A DNA stretch of 64,000 nucleotides from Exiguobacterium sp. SL-9. Its GTDB lineage: Bacteria; Bacillota; Bacilli; Exiguobacteriales; Exiguobacteriaceae. The notes beneath the pieces were generated by a model. That model was not told the DNA's origin and made no database searches. It was given only the letters and a program-made list of their open reading frames with translations. How positions within the stretch are numbered: position 1 is the stretch's first letter; every line of letters starts with the position of its first letter. The stretch is from the NCBI RefSeq assembly GCF_004336985.1, contig NZ_SJUO01000005.1:1-64000 (forward strand), written 5' to 3'. Position numbers and translations under genes: made by a program. Below, piece after piece: positions 10,057-19,528 of this stretch.

Positions 10057-10631
10057 AAAAGTTTGCCATCTTCGCCTCCGGGTCCGGTAGCAACGCCGAA
10101 GCGATTTGGCAAGCCATCGACCGAGGTGACTTGTCAGGGGAATGCGTCCTCCTCGTCACGGACAAACCGGAAGCGAGAGTACTCGAACGGGCGGAGCGAT
10201 TCAACATCCCGAGCTTCTCGTTCGAACCGAAGACGTATGCGTCAAAAGTAGAATTCGAACAAGAGATTCTCGTCTTATTACAGGCACTCGGCGCAGACTA
10301 TATCGTCTTGGCCGGGTATATGCGGTTGATTGGGGACGTGCTGCTTACCGCGTACCCAAAGCACATCATCAACATCCATCCGTCGCTCTTACCGGCGTTC
10401 CCTGGTAAAGATGCCATCGGACAAGCACTCGCGGCGAACGTGCCGACGAGCGGCGTCACCGTGCATTACGTCGATGCCGGGATGGATACGGGACCGATGA
10501 TTGCGCAACAAGAAGTCGTCATTTCAGGCTGTGATGCGGCCGAAGCGACACGACGCATCCAAGCGGTCGAGCATCAGCTCTATCCGCGCGTACTACAACA
10601 AGTGTTTATCCAACAGGAGGTTTTCAAGTGA
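10053..10631 (+). CDS. purN: GAR transformylase PurN
   Basis: PurN transfers a formyl group from 10-formyl-tetrahydrofolate to glycinamide ribonucleotide. The 192-residue protein has the N-terminal phosphate loop [11 protein letters not shown]. The catalytic Asn-His pair is in [12 protein letters not shown] and the catalytic Asp in [11 protein letters not shown]. The start is GTG at 10053 in a four-base overlap with the purM stop. It overlaps purH in the same GTGA manner, so purM-purN-purH are tightly coupled. Confidence 0.97.
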   Translation: MKKFAIFASGSGSNAEAIWQAIDRGDLSGECVLLVTDKPEARVLERAERFNIPSFSFEPKTYASKVEFEQEILVLLQALGADYIVLAGYMRLIGDVLLTAYPKHIINIHPSLLPAFPGKDAIGQALAANVPTSGVTVHYVDAGMDTGPMIAQQEVVISGCDAAEATRRIQAVEHQLYPRVLQQVFIQQEVFK

Positions 10632-12148
10632 GAGCATTACTGAGTGTGTCAGATAAAACAGGAATCGTCGAACTCGCACAAGCATTGCATGAAGCGGGTA
10701 TCGAACTCATTTCGACAGGCGGGACGGAAGCGGCGCTCATCGCGGCCGGCCTTCCCGTGAAAAACATCTCGGAAGTGACATCGTTCCCAGAGATGCTCGA
10801 CGGTCGCGTGAAGACGCTCCATCCGCTCGTGCATGGCGGACTTCTCGGACGCCGTGATTTGGACTCGCACGTCGAGCAGATGAAAGACCACGACATCGAA
10901 CCGATTGACTATGTCGTCGTCAATCTGTATCCGTTCAAAGAGACGATCGCGAAAGAGAATGCGACGTATGATGAAGCGATTGAGAATATCGATATCGGTG
11001 GGCCGAGCATGCTCCGTTCGGCTGCGAAAAACCATGCCAGCGTGACGGTCGTCGTTGACCCGGCCGACTATGGTCATGTGGCCGAAGCAGTTCGTGACGG
11101 CGGGACGACGTTCGAAACACGTCAACGTCTTGCGACAAAAGCGTTCCGTCACACGGCGGCGTATGACGCCTTGATTGCCGACTATCTAGGACAACAGATC
11201 GGCGAGACGTTCCCAGAGCAGCTCACGGTCACGTATGAGAAAGTACAAGACCTCCGTTACGGGGAAAACCCGCACCAGCAGGCAGCGTTTTATAAGACGC
11301 CCCTCTATCACGGGATGACGCTCGCAAACGCAGTGCAGCTCCACGGCAAGGAACTTTCGTATAACAACATCCAAGACACGAACGCTGCGCTCGAGGCGCT
11401 AAGTGAATTGACGGAGCCGGCTGCCGTCGTCGTCAAACATATGAACCCGTGCGGCGTCGCCGTCGGACGGACGATTAGCCAAGCGTTCTCAAGAGCCCAT
11501 GCGGCCGATCCGGTCTCGATTTTTGGTGGGATCGTCGCTTTGAACCGTGAAGTCGATGTAGAGACGGCAGAGGCGCTTCGTAACATTTTCTTAGAAATCA
11601 TCATCGCACCATCCTTTAGTGAGGCAGCACTTGACCGATTGAAAGAGAAGAAGAATCTTCGGTTATTGACGCTCGAAATGGGTCAGATGACCGGTATGCG
11701 TTTGACCGCGGTCGCAGGTGGCCTTCTCGTGCAAGACGGGGACGACGTCACACTCGACGATGCGTCATGCCAAATCGTGACCGACCGTCGCCCGACGGCG
11801 TCTGAGTGGGAAGACTTGAAACTCGCGTGGCGCGTCGTCAAGCACGTGAAATCAAACGCCATCGTCGTAGCGAAAGATGAGACGACAATCGGTATTGGCG
11901 CTGGACAGATGAACCGCGTCGGCGCGGCGAAAATCGCTTTCGAACAAGCCGGTGAACGTGCGCAAGGGGCTGCGCTCGGTAGCGATGCGTTCTTCCCGAT
12001 GGGGGACACGGTCGAAGCCGCAGCTGCAGCCGGGATCACAGCCATCATCCAACCAGGCGGATCGATTCGTGACGAAGAATCAATCGAAGCGGCGAACCGA
12101 CACGGAATCACGATGGTGTTCACGTCAGTTCGACACTTTAAACACTGA
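10628..12148 (+). CDS. purH: Bifunctional AICAR transformylase / IMP cyclohydrolase PurH
   Basis: PurH catalyses the last two steps to IMP: formylation of AICAR and ring closure. The 506-residue protein has the N-terminal IMP cyclohydrolase (MGS-like) domain, beginning [16 protein letters not shown]. The larger AICAR transformylase domain includes [11 protein letters not shown] and [11 protein letters not shown]. The start is GTG at 10628 behind CAGGAGG and overlaps the purN stop. Length and motifs are complete. Confidence 0.97.
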   Translation: MRALLSVSDKTGIVELAQALHEAGIELISTGGTEAALIAAGLPVKNISEVTSFPEMLDGRVKTLHPLVHGGLLGRRDLDSHVEQMKDHDIEPIDYVVVNLYPFKETIAKENATYDEAIENIDIGGPSMLRSAAKNHASVTVVVDPADYGHVAEAVRDGGTTFETRQRLATKAFRHTAAYDALIADYLGQQIGETFPEQLTVTYEKVQDLRYGENPHQQAAFYKTPLYHGMTLANAVQLHGKELSYNNIQDTNAALEALSELTEPAAVVVKHMNPCGVAVGRTISQAFSRAHAADPVSIFGGIVALNREVDVETAEALRNIFLEIIIAPSFSEAALDRLKEKKNLRLLTLEMGQMTGMRLTAVAGGLLVQDGDDVTLDDASCQIVTDRRPTASEWEDLKLAWRVVKHVKSNAIVVAKDETTIGIGAGQMNRVGAAKIAFEQAGERAQGAALGSDAFFPMGDTVEAAAAAGITAIIQPGGSIRDEESIEAANRHGITMVFTSVRHFKH

Positions 12149-12161
12149 GAGGAGCGATACG

Positions 12162-13415
12162 ATGAACGTACTCGTCATTGGACGCGGCGGGCGTGAGCAC
12201 GCACTCGCCTGGAAGTTGAGACAAGACGGACATGAAGTGTTCGTCGCTCCGGGTAATCTTAATATGAGCGGAGTGACGTGTGTGCCGATCGAAGAGACGG
12301 ATGCTTCGGCTCTTGTCGCGTTTGCGAAGCGTGAAGCGATGGACTGGACGATTGTTGGTCCGGAGTCATCTCTCATGGCCGGCGTCGTCGATTTGTTTCA
12401 AGACCATGGTCAAAAAATCTTCGGACCGACGAAGGCAGCGGCGTTGCTTGAAGGCAGTAAAGCGTTCGCGAAAGAAGTGATGCGCGAAGCCGATATTCCG
12501 ACAGCGGGGTATGACACGTTCACGGACGCAGCGTCAGCGCTACGTCATATCGATCAGTCGGCAGCCCCACTCGTCGTCAAAGCGGACGGGCTCGCTGCCG
12601 GCAAAGGCGTGACCGTCGCGTTCACACTCGATGAGGCGCGGGCTGCGATTCACGACATCTTCGACACCGATAAGTTCGGAGACCAGTCTCGTGTCGTCAT
12701 CGAAGAGTTTTTGGATGGGGAAGAGTTTTCGCTCATGGCGTTCGTCTCAGGAGAGCACGTCATCCCGATGATCACGTCACAAGACCATAAGCGCGCTTAT
12801 GACGGAGACGCGGGACCGAACACGGGTGGCATGGGCGCGTATAGCCCGATGCCTCACTTAGATGATGCTGTGTATCAAGAGGCGGTCGAACGTGTGCTCT
12901 TCCCGCTTGCACGGACGATGGTCGAGCGGGGCACCCCGTTCGAAGGGTTCTTGTACGCGGGTCTCATTCTAACAGAGGACGGTCCGAAAGTGATCGAGTT
13001 CAACGCGCGGTTCGGCGACCCCGAGACCGAGGTCATTCTCCCGAACTTGGCGTCCCCGCTCCTCGAGGTCATCGAGGCGGTCGTGGAAGAGAAGCCGTAT
13101 CCGATTGAATGGGTGGATGGCTACACGATCGGTGTCGTCGTCGCAGCGGAAGGGTATCCTGATAAAGCGGCGACCGGCCAAGTATTGTCAGGTTTTGAGC
13201 GTTTACCAGACGATGTGATTGTGTTTCATGCAGGGACGACCCGTGACGGATCCCACATCGTCGGTAACGGGGGACGATTGTTCGTGCTCACGTCAACGAA
13301 ACCAACGTTGCTCGAAGCGAAGACGGCCGTTTATACGGCACTCGAACAGCTCGAATTGCCTCAGACATTTTATCGTCGAGATATCGGTGGACGGGCATTG
13401 GCACAGATTTTTTAA
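12162..13415 (+). CDS. purD: GAR synthetase PurD
   Basis: PurD links glycine to phosphoribosylamine with ATP, the second pathway step. The 417-residue ATP-grasp protein begins MNVLVIGRGGREHALAWKL. It carries the ATP-binding segment VVKADGLAAGKGVTVA and the metal-site region IEFNARFGDPETEV. The ATG at 12162 follows GAGAGGAGCG, 13 bases after purH. A much longer upstream reading frame overlaps purH and is not used. It is the last gene of the operon, and a strong terminator follows at once. Confidence 0.97.
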   Translation: MNVLVIGRGGREHALAWKLRQDGHEVFVAPGNLNMSGVTCVPIEETDASALVAFAKREAMDWTIVGPESSLMAGVVDLFQDHGQKIFGPTKAAALLEGSKAFAKEVMREADIPTAGYDTFTDAASALRHIDQSAAPLVVKADGLAAGKGVTVAFTLDEARAAIHDIFDTDKFGDQSRVVIEEFLDGEEFSLMAFVSGEHVIPMITSQDHKRAYDGDAGPNTGGMGAYSPMPHLDDAVYQEAVERVLFPLARTMVERGTPFEGFLYAGLILTEDGPKVIEFNARFGDPETEVILPNLASPLLEVIEAVVEEKPYPIEWVDGYTIGVVVAAEGYPDKAATGQVLSGFERLPDDVIVFHAGTTRDGSHIVGNGGRLFVLTSTKPTLLEAKTAVYTALEQLELPQTFYRRDIGGRALAQIF

Positions 13416-13443
13416 AGGATGGGTCAACCCGTCCTTTTTTTTC
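13415..13443 (+). terminator. Terminator of the pur operon
   Basis: AAGGATGGG pairs with CCCGTCCTT (one G-U pair) on a four-base loop and runs into nine T. It begins at the purD stop codon. Confidence 0.88.
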
Positions 13444-13515
13444 ATGCGAAAAGAAGGGAATTCTCGCTTCCTGCTCTACAATAGTGGAGTAGATTGAAGG
13501 AAGAAGGTGGTCGAC

Positions 13516-15798
13516 GTGCGCATTCGGACGAAGCTCATGATTGCAGTGGCCGTGAATATAATTGTGTTTGTCGGTGTCATCTTTTTTGGGGTCCGCCCTT
13601 ATTTCATTGAGAAAAGCATGGAGCAAGACCGCCAAATGGTTGAACGGCGAATCGCCAGTGTGACTGAGACGTTGGTCAATCGAAAAAGTACGCTCGAACG
13701 GACGCTCGTCGATTGGGCGGTCTGGAATGATACGTATACGTTCGTTCAAAATCAGAATGATAAGTATATAAATAGCAACATCAGTGAGGAGACACTTGAA
13801 AATTTGGGTGTACAGGCGATGGTGTTTTTAAATCGTACAGGCGAGGTCGAATACTCGACATTCCGTCAAGAAGATTCGCCATTATCAAAAGCGAGTCAGC
13901 AAACGATTATCTCTGATATTACGAAACGGTTGAGACCGAACCTAGAACTACAAGACGGTGTATATGATAGCGAGTACGGGCCAATTTTATACGCCAGTCA
14001 TCCGATTTTACGAAGTGATTCGAGCGGACCCGCACAAGGAACACTCGTCATGCTTGAATTCGTTGACGTTGATTTTTTGGCAGACTTAAGCGCTCAAACG
14101 AAAATCCCGCTGACCATTCAGCCTGCTCAATATAGCGAGACGAAGATGACGCTTCAAAATGATGGGACCGAGGTGATCGTGCCTCTCGATACTGTTTTTC
14201 AAACAACAGACTTCGAAGTCAGTTTTATCGTTGAACCGACTCATTATCAGAACACGATTTCGATGCTGCGACTAGGTATGTTTGCGTTACTTGTGCTCGG
14301 GTTAGGTTTGTTTTTATCGCTTCTATGGACGATTCATCATGTTGTGATTCGACGATTGATAGAAATTGTCGATGAGTTGAAACAAATCACGCTCGAGCGA
14401 GATAGCCGGCTTCGACTCAGTCGTGACAAACATAGCCGAGACGAGATCGAACAGATGGCAATGAGCATGAACGAAGTGCTGTCTGCACTCGAAGATACAC
14501 GGGCAGAAGTACTCGATCGCGCGTTCCGCGACGCATTGACCCAACTGCCGAACCGCCTCGGTCTCGAAGACTATTTTTCAACCGTGAGAGGAAGACATGG
14601 ACGAATCGGTGTGATTGGTTTGGATTTGGATGACTTCCGACGGATCAACGACCAATACGGACATCGAACGGGTGACTCGGTTCTGATCTATATCGCCTCG
14701 CGACTCAATTTCTATAAAGAAGCCGGATTCGTCGCCCGCATCGGAGCCGATGAGTTTATGCTCGTGCACCCGGGGTGGACGCTCGAGCAGTTACAGCCGG
14801 TCGCCCGGCACTTGACGAAAGATTTGAAGGACTGGGCCGATGTCAACGGAGTGAAAGGTATGGCGGTGACGATTGGAATCGATGTGTTTACTTGTGCCGA
14901 ACCGCACCATACTTACGAGATCATGATGGGGCGGCTTGACGTCGTCATTCATGAGGCGAAAATGTCCGGGAAAAACCGTGTCCTCACATTCCAAGAGATT
15001 GAGGATGGGAGCCATTATTTACAGACGCTCGAGATGGAACGCGATTTGCGACATGCCCTCGAGCATGATGAGTTTGAGTTATACTATCAGCCCATCGTAT
15101 CGCCTCGACCATTTTCGGTGCGAGGCGTCGAAGCACTCATCCGTTGGAATCATCCGAGCAAAGGTCAAATCTCACCGGGGTTGTTTATCCCGGTCGCTGA
15201 ACAGCTCGGTCTGATTTCAGACTTGGGACGTTGGGTGCTCGAACAAGCAGTCAGAGAAATGACAGAGCAAGTGAAGCGCCATCACTTGTTCCTTTCGATT
15301 AACGTATCGAAACGCCAAATTGCCGACGGATCGTTTTTAGATTCATTGGAACACGTACTGACTGAAACGGGATTTGACCCTCATCGTCTTCATGTTGAAA
15401 TCACTGAAAGTGAGGTCGGTGGGAACTTGTATGAACTTCAGCAGTTCATCCACGCACTAAAAGCAATTGGTGTTAAAATCTCGCTCGACGACTTTGGTGT
15501 TGGCACGTCGTCGTTGTCCTTTTTACAGTCGCTTCAACTCGATATTATTAAAATCGATCAAAACTTCGTCAAAGGGATTCCGGAGAATACGTTCGACCGG
15601 GCCCTCCTTGAAGGACTGTACCAGACGTTCCACACACTCGGTCTTGATATCGTCACCGAAGGGGTCGAACGTCCCGAACAGCTCGCCTTCGTGCTCGAGC
15701 ATAGTAGTTCACTCATTCAAGGTTATCATTACAGTAAACCGGTTCCGCTCGCTCAACTCGAGCATTATTTGAAGCAAACGGTCATGATGTATGACTGA
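13516..15798 (+). CDS. CHASE4-HAMP-GGDEF-EAL membrane protein
   Basis: This is a probable c-di-GMP enzyme anchored in the membrane and sensing an extracellular cue. The 760-residue protein has, in order, a membrane segment near residues 6-27, an extracellular CHASE4-like domain with DWAVWNDTYTFV, a second membrane segment near 248-275, a HAMP-like linker, a GGDEF domain and an EAL domain. The GGDEF motif reads GADEF (near residue 408), a variant that may or may not keep cyclase activity. The EAL residues look complete: EALIRW, INVSKRQ, EITESE, DDFGVGTSSL, KIDQNF and EGVE, so phosphodiesterase activity is likely. I prefer GTG 13516, spaced from GAAGGTGG; GTG 13507 would add three residues. It stands alone between two terminators. 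Confidence 0.9.
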   Translation: MRIRTKLMIAVAVNIIVFVGVIFFGVRPYFIEKSMEQDRQMVERRIASVTETLVNRKSTLERTLVDWAVWNDTYTFVQNQNDKYINSNISEETLENLGVQAMVFLNRTGEVEYSTFRQEDSPLSKASQQTIISDITKRLRPNLELQDGVYDSEYGPILYASHPILRSDSSGPAQGTLVMLEFVDVDFLADLSAQTKIPLTIQPAQYSETKMTLQNDGTEVIVPLDTVFQTTDFEVSFIVEPTHYQNTISMLRLGMFALLVLGLGLFLSLLWTIHHVVIRRLIEIVDELKQITLERDSRLRLSRDKHSRDEIEQMAMSMNEVLSALEDTRAEVLDRAFRDALTQLPNRLGLEDYFSTVRGRHGRIGVIGLDLDDFRRINDQYGHRTGDSVLIYIASRLNFYKEAGFVARIGADEFMLVHPGWTLEQLQPVARHLTKDLKDWADVNGVKGMAVTIGIDVFTCAEPHHTYEIMMGRLDVVIHEAKMSGKNRVLTFQEIEDGSHYLQTLEMERDLRHALEHDEFELYYQPIVSPRPFSVRGVEALIRWNHPSKGQISPGLFIPVAEQLGLISDLGRWVLEQAVREMTEQVKRHHLFLSINVSKRQIADGSFLDSLEHVLTETGFDPHRLHVEITESEVGGNLYELQQFIHALKAIGVKISLDDFGVGTSSLSFLQSLQLDIIKIDQNFVKGIPENTFDRALLEGLYQTFHTLGLDIVTEGVERPEQLAFVLEHSSSLIQGYHYSKPVPLAQLEHYLKQTVMMYD

Positions 15799-15799
15799 T

Positions 15800-15832
15800 A
15801 AAGACGCCTCCCGAGAGAGGTGTCTTTATTTG
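15800..15832 (+). terminator. Terminator after the GGDEF-EAL gene
   Basis: AAAGACGCCTC pairs with GAGGTGTCTTT (one G-U pair) and is followed by ATTTGTG. It begins just after the stop codon. Confidence 0.75.
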
Positions 15833-15901
15833 TGTGAATTTCATGTGAATTCCGTTACAATGGTCAACATAGCTTGCGACCCTTTCATAGAAAAGGTAAA
15901 C

Positions 15902-15931
15902 TTGAAACAGATGAAAGAAAACGCTTACAAA
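15902..15931 (+). promoter_or_regulatory. Possible promoter with cre-like site upstream of yerA
   Basis: TTGAAA (15902-15907) and TACAAA (15926-15931) are 18 bases apart and could be a weak sigma-A promoter. The segment AGAAAACGCTTACA (15916-15929) differs from the CcpA cre consensus TGWAARCGYTWNCW only at its first base and covers the -10. Carbon catabolite repression is therefore possible. This is a pattern match only. Confidence 0.35.
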
Positions 15932-15980
15932 ATTATTGTTTAATAATAATGGCGAGGCGATTAAGGGAGGATTGGGTTCG

Positions 15981-17723
15981 ATGCCAACAAAACGATCGGC
16001 GCGGGCACCGTGGTCTAAAGCGATGATTCGGTCACAATTAGAAGTCGTGAGCCAAGTCAGGCCACCTTCGCTCGTATTGACGAATGCCACATACTTGAAC
16101 ATGTACGTGAAGCAATGGAAACAAGCAAATATTTGGATAGAGCATGACCGAATCGTCTACGTCGGGCCGGATTTGCCGAAAACGGCCGTCGAGACGGTGG
16201 ACGTATCCGGAAAATATATCGTCCCCGGCTATATCGAGCCACACGCTCATCCATTTCAACTTTATAATCCGGCGACGCTGTCGAAGTATGCAGGCGAGCG
16301 GGGGACAACGACGCTCGTGAATGACAACATGCTTCTTTTTTTACAAAATAAGGAGCAAGCGTTTGCACAACTCGACGCGATGCAACAGTTACCGACGAGC
16401 ACGTATTGGTGGGCCCGTCTTGATACACAAACCGAACTCGACCGGGACAGTGTCCTTGTCGATTCAGAGCGGATTCACGACTGGTTTAATCATCCAGACG
16501 TCATCATGGCCGGTGAATTAACAGCATGGCCGCGCACGTTAAAAGGTGATGACGAGATGCTCCAATGGATGCTCGACGCGGAGACGTGCGGGCTCCCGGT
16601 CGAAGGACATTTCCCAGGTGCTTCGGCGAAGACATTGACGAAGATGGCGTTGATGGGTGTTCACAGCGACCATGAAGCGATGACAGCAGACGAGGCGCTA
16701 TGCCGGCTCGAACACGGCTATACGACGACGCTCCGTCATTCTTCGATTCGTCCCGATCTTCCAGGATTGATCCGCGGTCTTCTCGACGCCGGACTTGAGG
16801 CGTTCGATCATGTGATGGTCACGACGGACGGATCGACCCCAGGTTTTTATCAAGACGGGCTTCAAGACGCGCTCGTCAAGATTATGATTGATGCCGGGTT
16901 GCCGCCGATTGAGGCGTATCGGATCGTGTCGTTGAATGTGGCGCGACATTTTGGTCTCGACCACGTCCTCGGTTCGATTGCGCCGGGGCGCATCGCCCAT
17001 CTCAATATTCTTGATGCGATCGACGAGCCACGTCCGACCGCCGTCATCGCCAAAGGTCAATGGATTTATCGGGACGGGACGTCATTGTTCCCGAACGAGC
17101 TCGTCGATGCGGCGCTCGCGCTCATGCCATCGACGGACGTCGATATCGAACTGACGCCGAACGATCTGTCGTTCAGCATGCCGGTCGGGCTTGATATGGT
17201 CAACTCGGTCATCATGAAACTGTTCAAAATCTCGCACGACACCGGGCAAGATGAACTGCCGCGTGAAGGGGACGAATCGTTCCTCATGTTGCTTGATAAA
17301 GAAGGGAAATGGCGCCTCAATACGGTGTTAAAAGGGTTTGCCAACGACTTTGGCGGTCTCGTCAGTTCGTATTCAATCAGTGGTGACTACTTGATTCTCG
17401 GAAAATGCAAACAAGATATGTTGATGGCGTTCGAACGAATGAAACAGCTCGGCGGCGGCATCGTTCTCGTCGACCGTGGCGAGATGATCGCGGAAATTCC
17501 GCTCCCGCTCTGTGGCATGACGTCGCAAGAGCCGGTCGAACAGTTGATCGTCCAAGAAGAGCGGTTGCGGTCTGAGCTGCTCGCGCGCGGATACAAGTTC
17601 GAAGACCCGATCTATACGCTCTTGTTCTTGGCATCGACACACTTGCCGTACGTCCGGGCCACACCGCTCGGAATTTACGAAGTGATGAAGAAACAAATAC
17701 TATTTCCGGCGATTTTACGATGA
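15981..17723 (+). CDS. Adenine deaminase-like amidohydrolase (YerA family)
   Basis: This 580-residue amidohydrolase has the same length and neighbourhood as B. subtilis YerA, which is annotated as a probable adenine deaminase and follows the pur operon. Key features are VPGYIEPHAHPFQLY (metal-binding HxH), the GERGTTTLVNDN segment, VEGHFPGAS, SDHEAMTADEA with the metal-site histidine, and a C-terminal ade-type domain. A true adenine deaminase gene (53179) is also present, so this paralogue may use another substrate. The start at ATG 15981 follows AAGGGAGG; an in-frame ATG at 15936 would add 15 residues without a good site. It stands in its own transcription unit between the GGDEF-EAL gene and yerC. 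Confidence 0.82.
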   Translation: MPTKRSARAPWSKAMIRSQLEVVSQVRPPSLVLTNATYLNMYVKQWKQANIWIEHDRIVYVGPDLPKTAVETVDVSGKYIVPGYIEPHAHPFQLYNPATLSKYAGERGTTTLVNDNMLLFLQNKEQAFAQLDAMQQLPTSTYWWARLDTQTELDRDSVLVDSERIHDWFNHPDVIMAGELTAWPRTLKGDDEMLQWMLDAETCGLPVEGHFPGASAKTLTKMALMGVHSDHEAMTADEALCRLEHGYTTTLRHSSIRPDLPGLIRGLLDAGLEAFDHVMVTTDGSTPGFYQDGLQDALVKIMIDAGLPPIEAYRIVSLNVARHFGLDHVLGSIAPGRIAHLNILDAIDEPRPTAVIAKGQWIYRDGTSLFPNELVDAALALMPSTDVDIELTPNDLSFSMPVGLDMVNSVIMKLFKISHDTGQDELPREGDESFLMLLDKEGKWRLNTVLKGFANDFGGLVSSYSISGDYLILGKCKQDMLMAFERMKQLGGGIVLVDRGEMIAEIPLPLCGMTSQEPVEQLIVQEERLRSELLARGYKFEDPIYTLLFLASTHLPYVRATPLGIYEVMKKQILFPAILR

Positions 17724-17727
17724 ACAG

Positions 17728-17756
17728 TTGAGTCCGAGCCGGTCGTGCTTTAGAAT
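17728..17756 (+). promoter_or_regulatory. Sigma-A promoter of yerC
   Basis: TTGAGT (17728-17733), a 17-base spacer and TAGAAT (17751-17756) lie just after the yerA stop codon and upstream of yerC. Confidence 0.6.
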
Positions 17757-17791
17757 GATAAAGAAGTACGATGGAGAGAGGATGCTTGCGG

Positions 17792-18097
17792 ATGCAACTC
17801 GATAAATTACGAGGACGAGAGCTCGATCAGCTGTTTGAGGCGATTTTGAAGCTCGATACACTCGAAGATTGTTATCAACTATTTGAAGATTTAGCGACCG
17901 TGAACGAAGTGCAGGCGCTCGCCCAACGGCTAGAAGTGGCCCGCCAAATTCGTGAAGGTAGCACGTACCATAAAATTGAAGAAGCGACAGGAGCTTCGAC
18001 GGCCACGATTTCCCGCGTCAAGCGTTGCTTGAACTACGGGTCAGGCGGCTATGATCTTGCCCTTGAACGTCTACAACAATCAGAAGGTGACTCGTAA
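17792..18097 (+). CDS. yerC: YerC/TrpR-family DNA-binding protein
   Basis: This 101-residue helical regulator begins MQLDKLRGRELDQLFEAI, closely like Bacillus YerC. It carries the TrpR-type helix-turn-helix in TYHKIEEATGASTATISRVK (about residues 58-77). The family is found in Bacillota as YerC and resembles the Trp repressor fold, but its targets are not established. I start it at ATG 17792, as in the family; the upstream ATG at 17771 would add seven residues. The 3' end overlaps a terminator hairpin. Confidence 0.9.
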   Translation: MQLDKLRGRELDQLFEAILKLDTLEDCYQLFEDLATVNEVQALAQRLEVARQIREGSTYHKIEEATGASTATISRVKRCLNYGSGGYDLALERLQQSEGDS

Positions 18098-18113
18098 GAG
18101 TCATCTTGTTTTT
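18084..18113 (+). terminator. Terminator overlapping the yerC 3' end
   Basis: AGGTGACTC pairs with GAGTCATCT (one G-U pair) on a four-base loop, followed by TGTTTTT. The stem includes the last codons of yerC. It is weaker than the other terminators here, so read-through to the K+ transporter gene is possible. Confidence 0.55.
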
Positions 18114-18133
18114 GATGGGAGAGGAGGGGCGAG

Positions 18134-19516
18134 ATGCAAGACAAGTTTATGAAGCGAAATTTACAGCTGTTCTTTCGGAAGCTGACACCGGTCCAGACAC
18201 TCGTGTTGATTTATAGCGCTGCGGTCGTGTTGGCCGTCATTTTGCTCGCTTTACCGATTGCGCGACAACCGGGCGTCTCGATTACGTTCACCGATCTTGT
18301 CTTTTTCGCGGTCAGCTGTGTCAGCGTCACCGGATTGACCCCGATCGTCGTGACCGATACGTTCTCGACGTTCGGATTATTTATCATCTTGTTCATCGTT
18401 CAAGTGAGCGGGGTCGGTCTGATCAGTCTTCACGTCATCATGTGGATTTTGCTTGGCAAGCGCATCGGTTTTCGCGAGCGCCAGCTCATTTTACGTGACC
18501 AAAACCAGACGTCGATGTCTGGGATCGTCAAGTATATCACCGAAATCGTCATCACCGTTATCGCGATTGAAGCGGTCGGTGCGGTATTGCTTGGGGTCCA
18601 TTACTTAAATTACTTCGATACGGCCAGCGAGGCGTTCCTGCAAGGCCTGTTCGGTTCGATCAGTGCGACGACGAACGCCGGCTTCGACATCACCGGCAGC
18701 TCGCTCGCACCATTCCGGGAAGATCCGTTCGTCATCTTTACGCAAATCGCGCTCATGACCGGTGGTGCCATCGGGTTCCCGGTCCTCGTCGAGATTCGCA
18801 CGTATTTGACGAACCGGATCATTCGGAAGCGCGAGAATTTCCCGCGCCGCTTCTCACTGTTCACAAAACTGACGGTATCGACGTTCTTCATCTTGATTGC
18901 CATTGGGACCGTCGGCTTGTTCCTGTTTGAGTATGATAACGCGTTCAAAGAGTTACCGCTCTGGCTCGCACTCTCGGACTCGTTGTTCCAGTCCGTGACG
19001 ACGCGAAATGGGGGGTTGTCGACCGTCGATGTCAACTTGTTCTCGGAAGGAAGTATGTTGCTACTGTCGATTCTCATGTTCATCGGGGCGTCACCGTCCT
19101 CGGTCGGTGGGGGGATTCGAACGACGACGTTCGCCGTCGCCGTGCTCGGGGTCATCGCGTTCATTCGCGGGGACTCGTCCATTAAAATCTTCGGACGTGA
19201 GATTGTGCTCGAGGACATTTGGAAAGCGTTCGTCATCATCACCGTATCACTGGCCGTCCTGTTGACCGGGGTCATGGTGCTGACGTTCTTCGAGGATGCA
19301 TCGCTCACCCGGATTTTGTTCGAGGCATGTTCGGCGTTCGGGACGACCGGATTGTCGGTCGGCCTATCGTCTGAATTCAGTAACGTCGGCAAGTGGGTGC
19401 TCACCATTTTAATGTTCATTGGACGCATCGGTGTCATCGCCTTCATCTTGATTTTGCAGCGGAGACAGCCGAAGCGGATGTACAACTATCCGAAAGAATC
19501 GATCATCTTAGGGTAA
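18134..19516 (+). CDS. Ktr/Trk-type potassium transporter, KtrB/KtrD-like
   Basis: This is the membrane subunit of a Ktr-type K+ uptake system. The 460-residue protein is highly hydrophobic. It has the four pore-loop signatures expected of the fourfold M1-P-M2 architecture: SVTGLTPI (first loop), TTNAGFDI (second), TTRNGGLSTV (third) and FGTTGLSVGL (fourth). The length agrees with Bacillus KtrB and KtrD. No RCK-domain subunit (KtrA or KtrC) lies nearby, so it must pair with one encoded elsewhere. The ATG at 18134 follows GAGGAGGGGC. A 78-residue membrane protein follows after 12 bases and looks co-transcribed. Confidence 0.9.
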   Translation: MQDKFMKRNLQLFFRKLTPVQTLVLIYSAAVVLAVILLALPIARQPGVSITFTDLVFFAVSCVSVTGLTPIVVTDTFSTFGLFIILFIVQVSGVGLISLHVIMWILLGKRIGFRERQLILRDQNQTSMSGIVKYITEIVITVIAIEAVGAVLLGVHYLNYFDTASEAFLQGLFGSISATTNAGFDITGSSLAPFREDPFVIFTQIALMTGGAIGFPVLVEIRTYLTNRIIRKRENFPRRFSLFTKLTVSTFFILIAIGTVGLFLFEYDNAFKELPLWLALSDSLFQSVTTRNGGLSTVDVNLFSEGSMLLLSILMFIGASPSSVGGGIRTTTFAVAVLGVIAFIRGDSSIKIFGREIVLEDIWKAFVIITVSLAVLLTGVMVLTFFEDASLTRILFEACSAFGTTGLSVGLSSEFSNVGKWVLTILMFIGRIGVIAFILILQRRQPKRMYNYPKESIILG

Positions 19517-19528
19517 GGAGATCAGAAC

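Noticed and set aside
11952-12161. Longer in-frame start for purD within purH
   Set aside because: The extra 70 residues overlap purH in another frame, do not look like PurD, and ATG 12162 has a good site and the family start.
18610-19485. A 291-codon open frame on the minus strand inside the K+ transporter gene
   Set aside because: It mirrors the codon pattern of the plus-strand gene, has no ribosome site or family features, and the plus-strand protein has all pore signatures.
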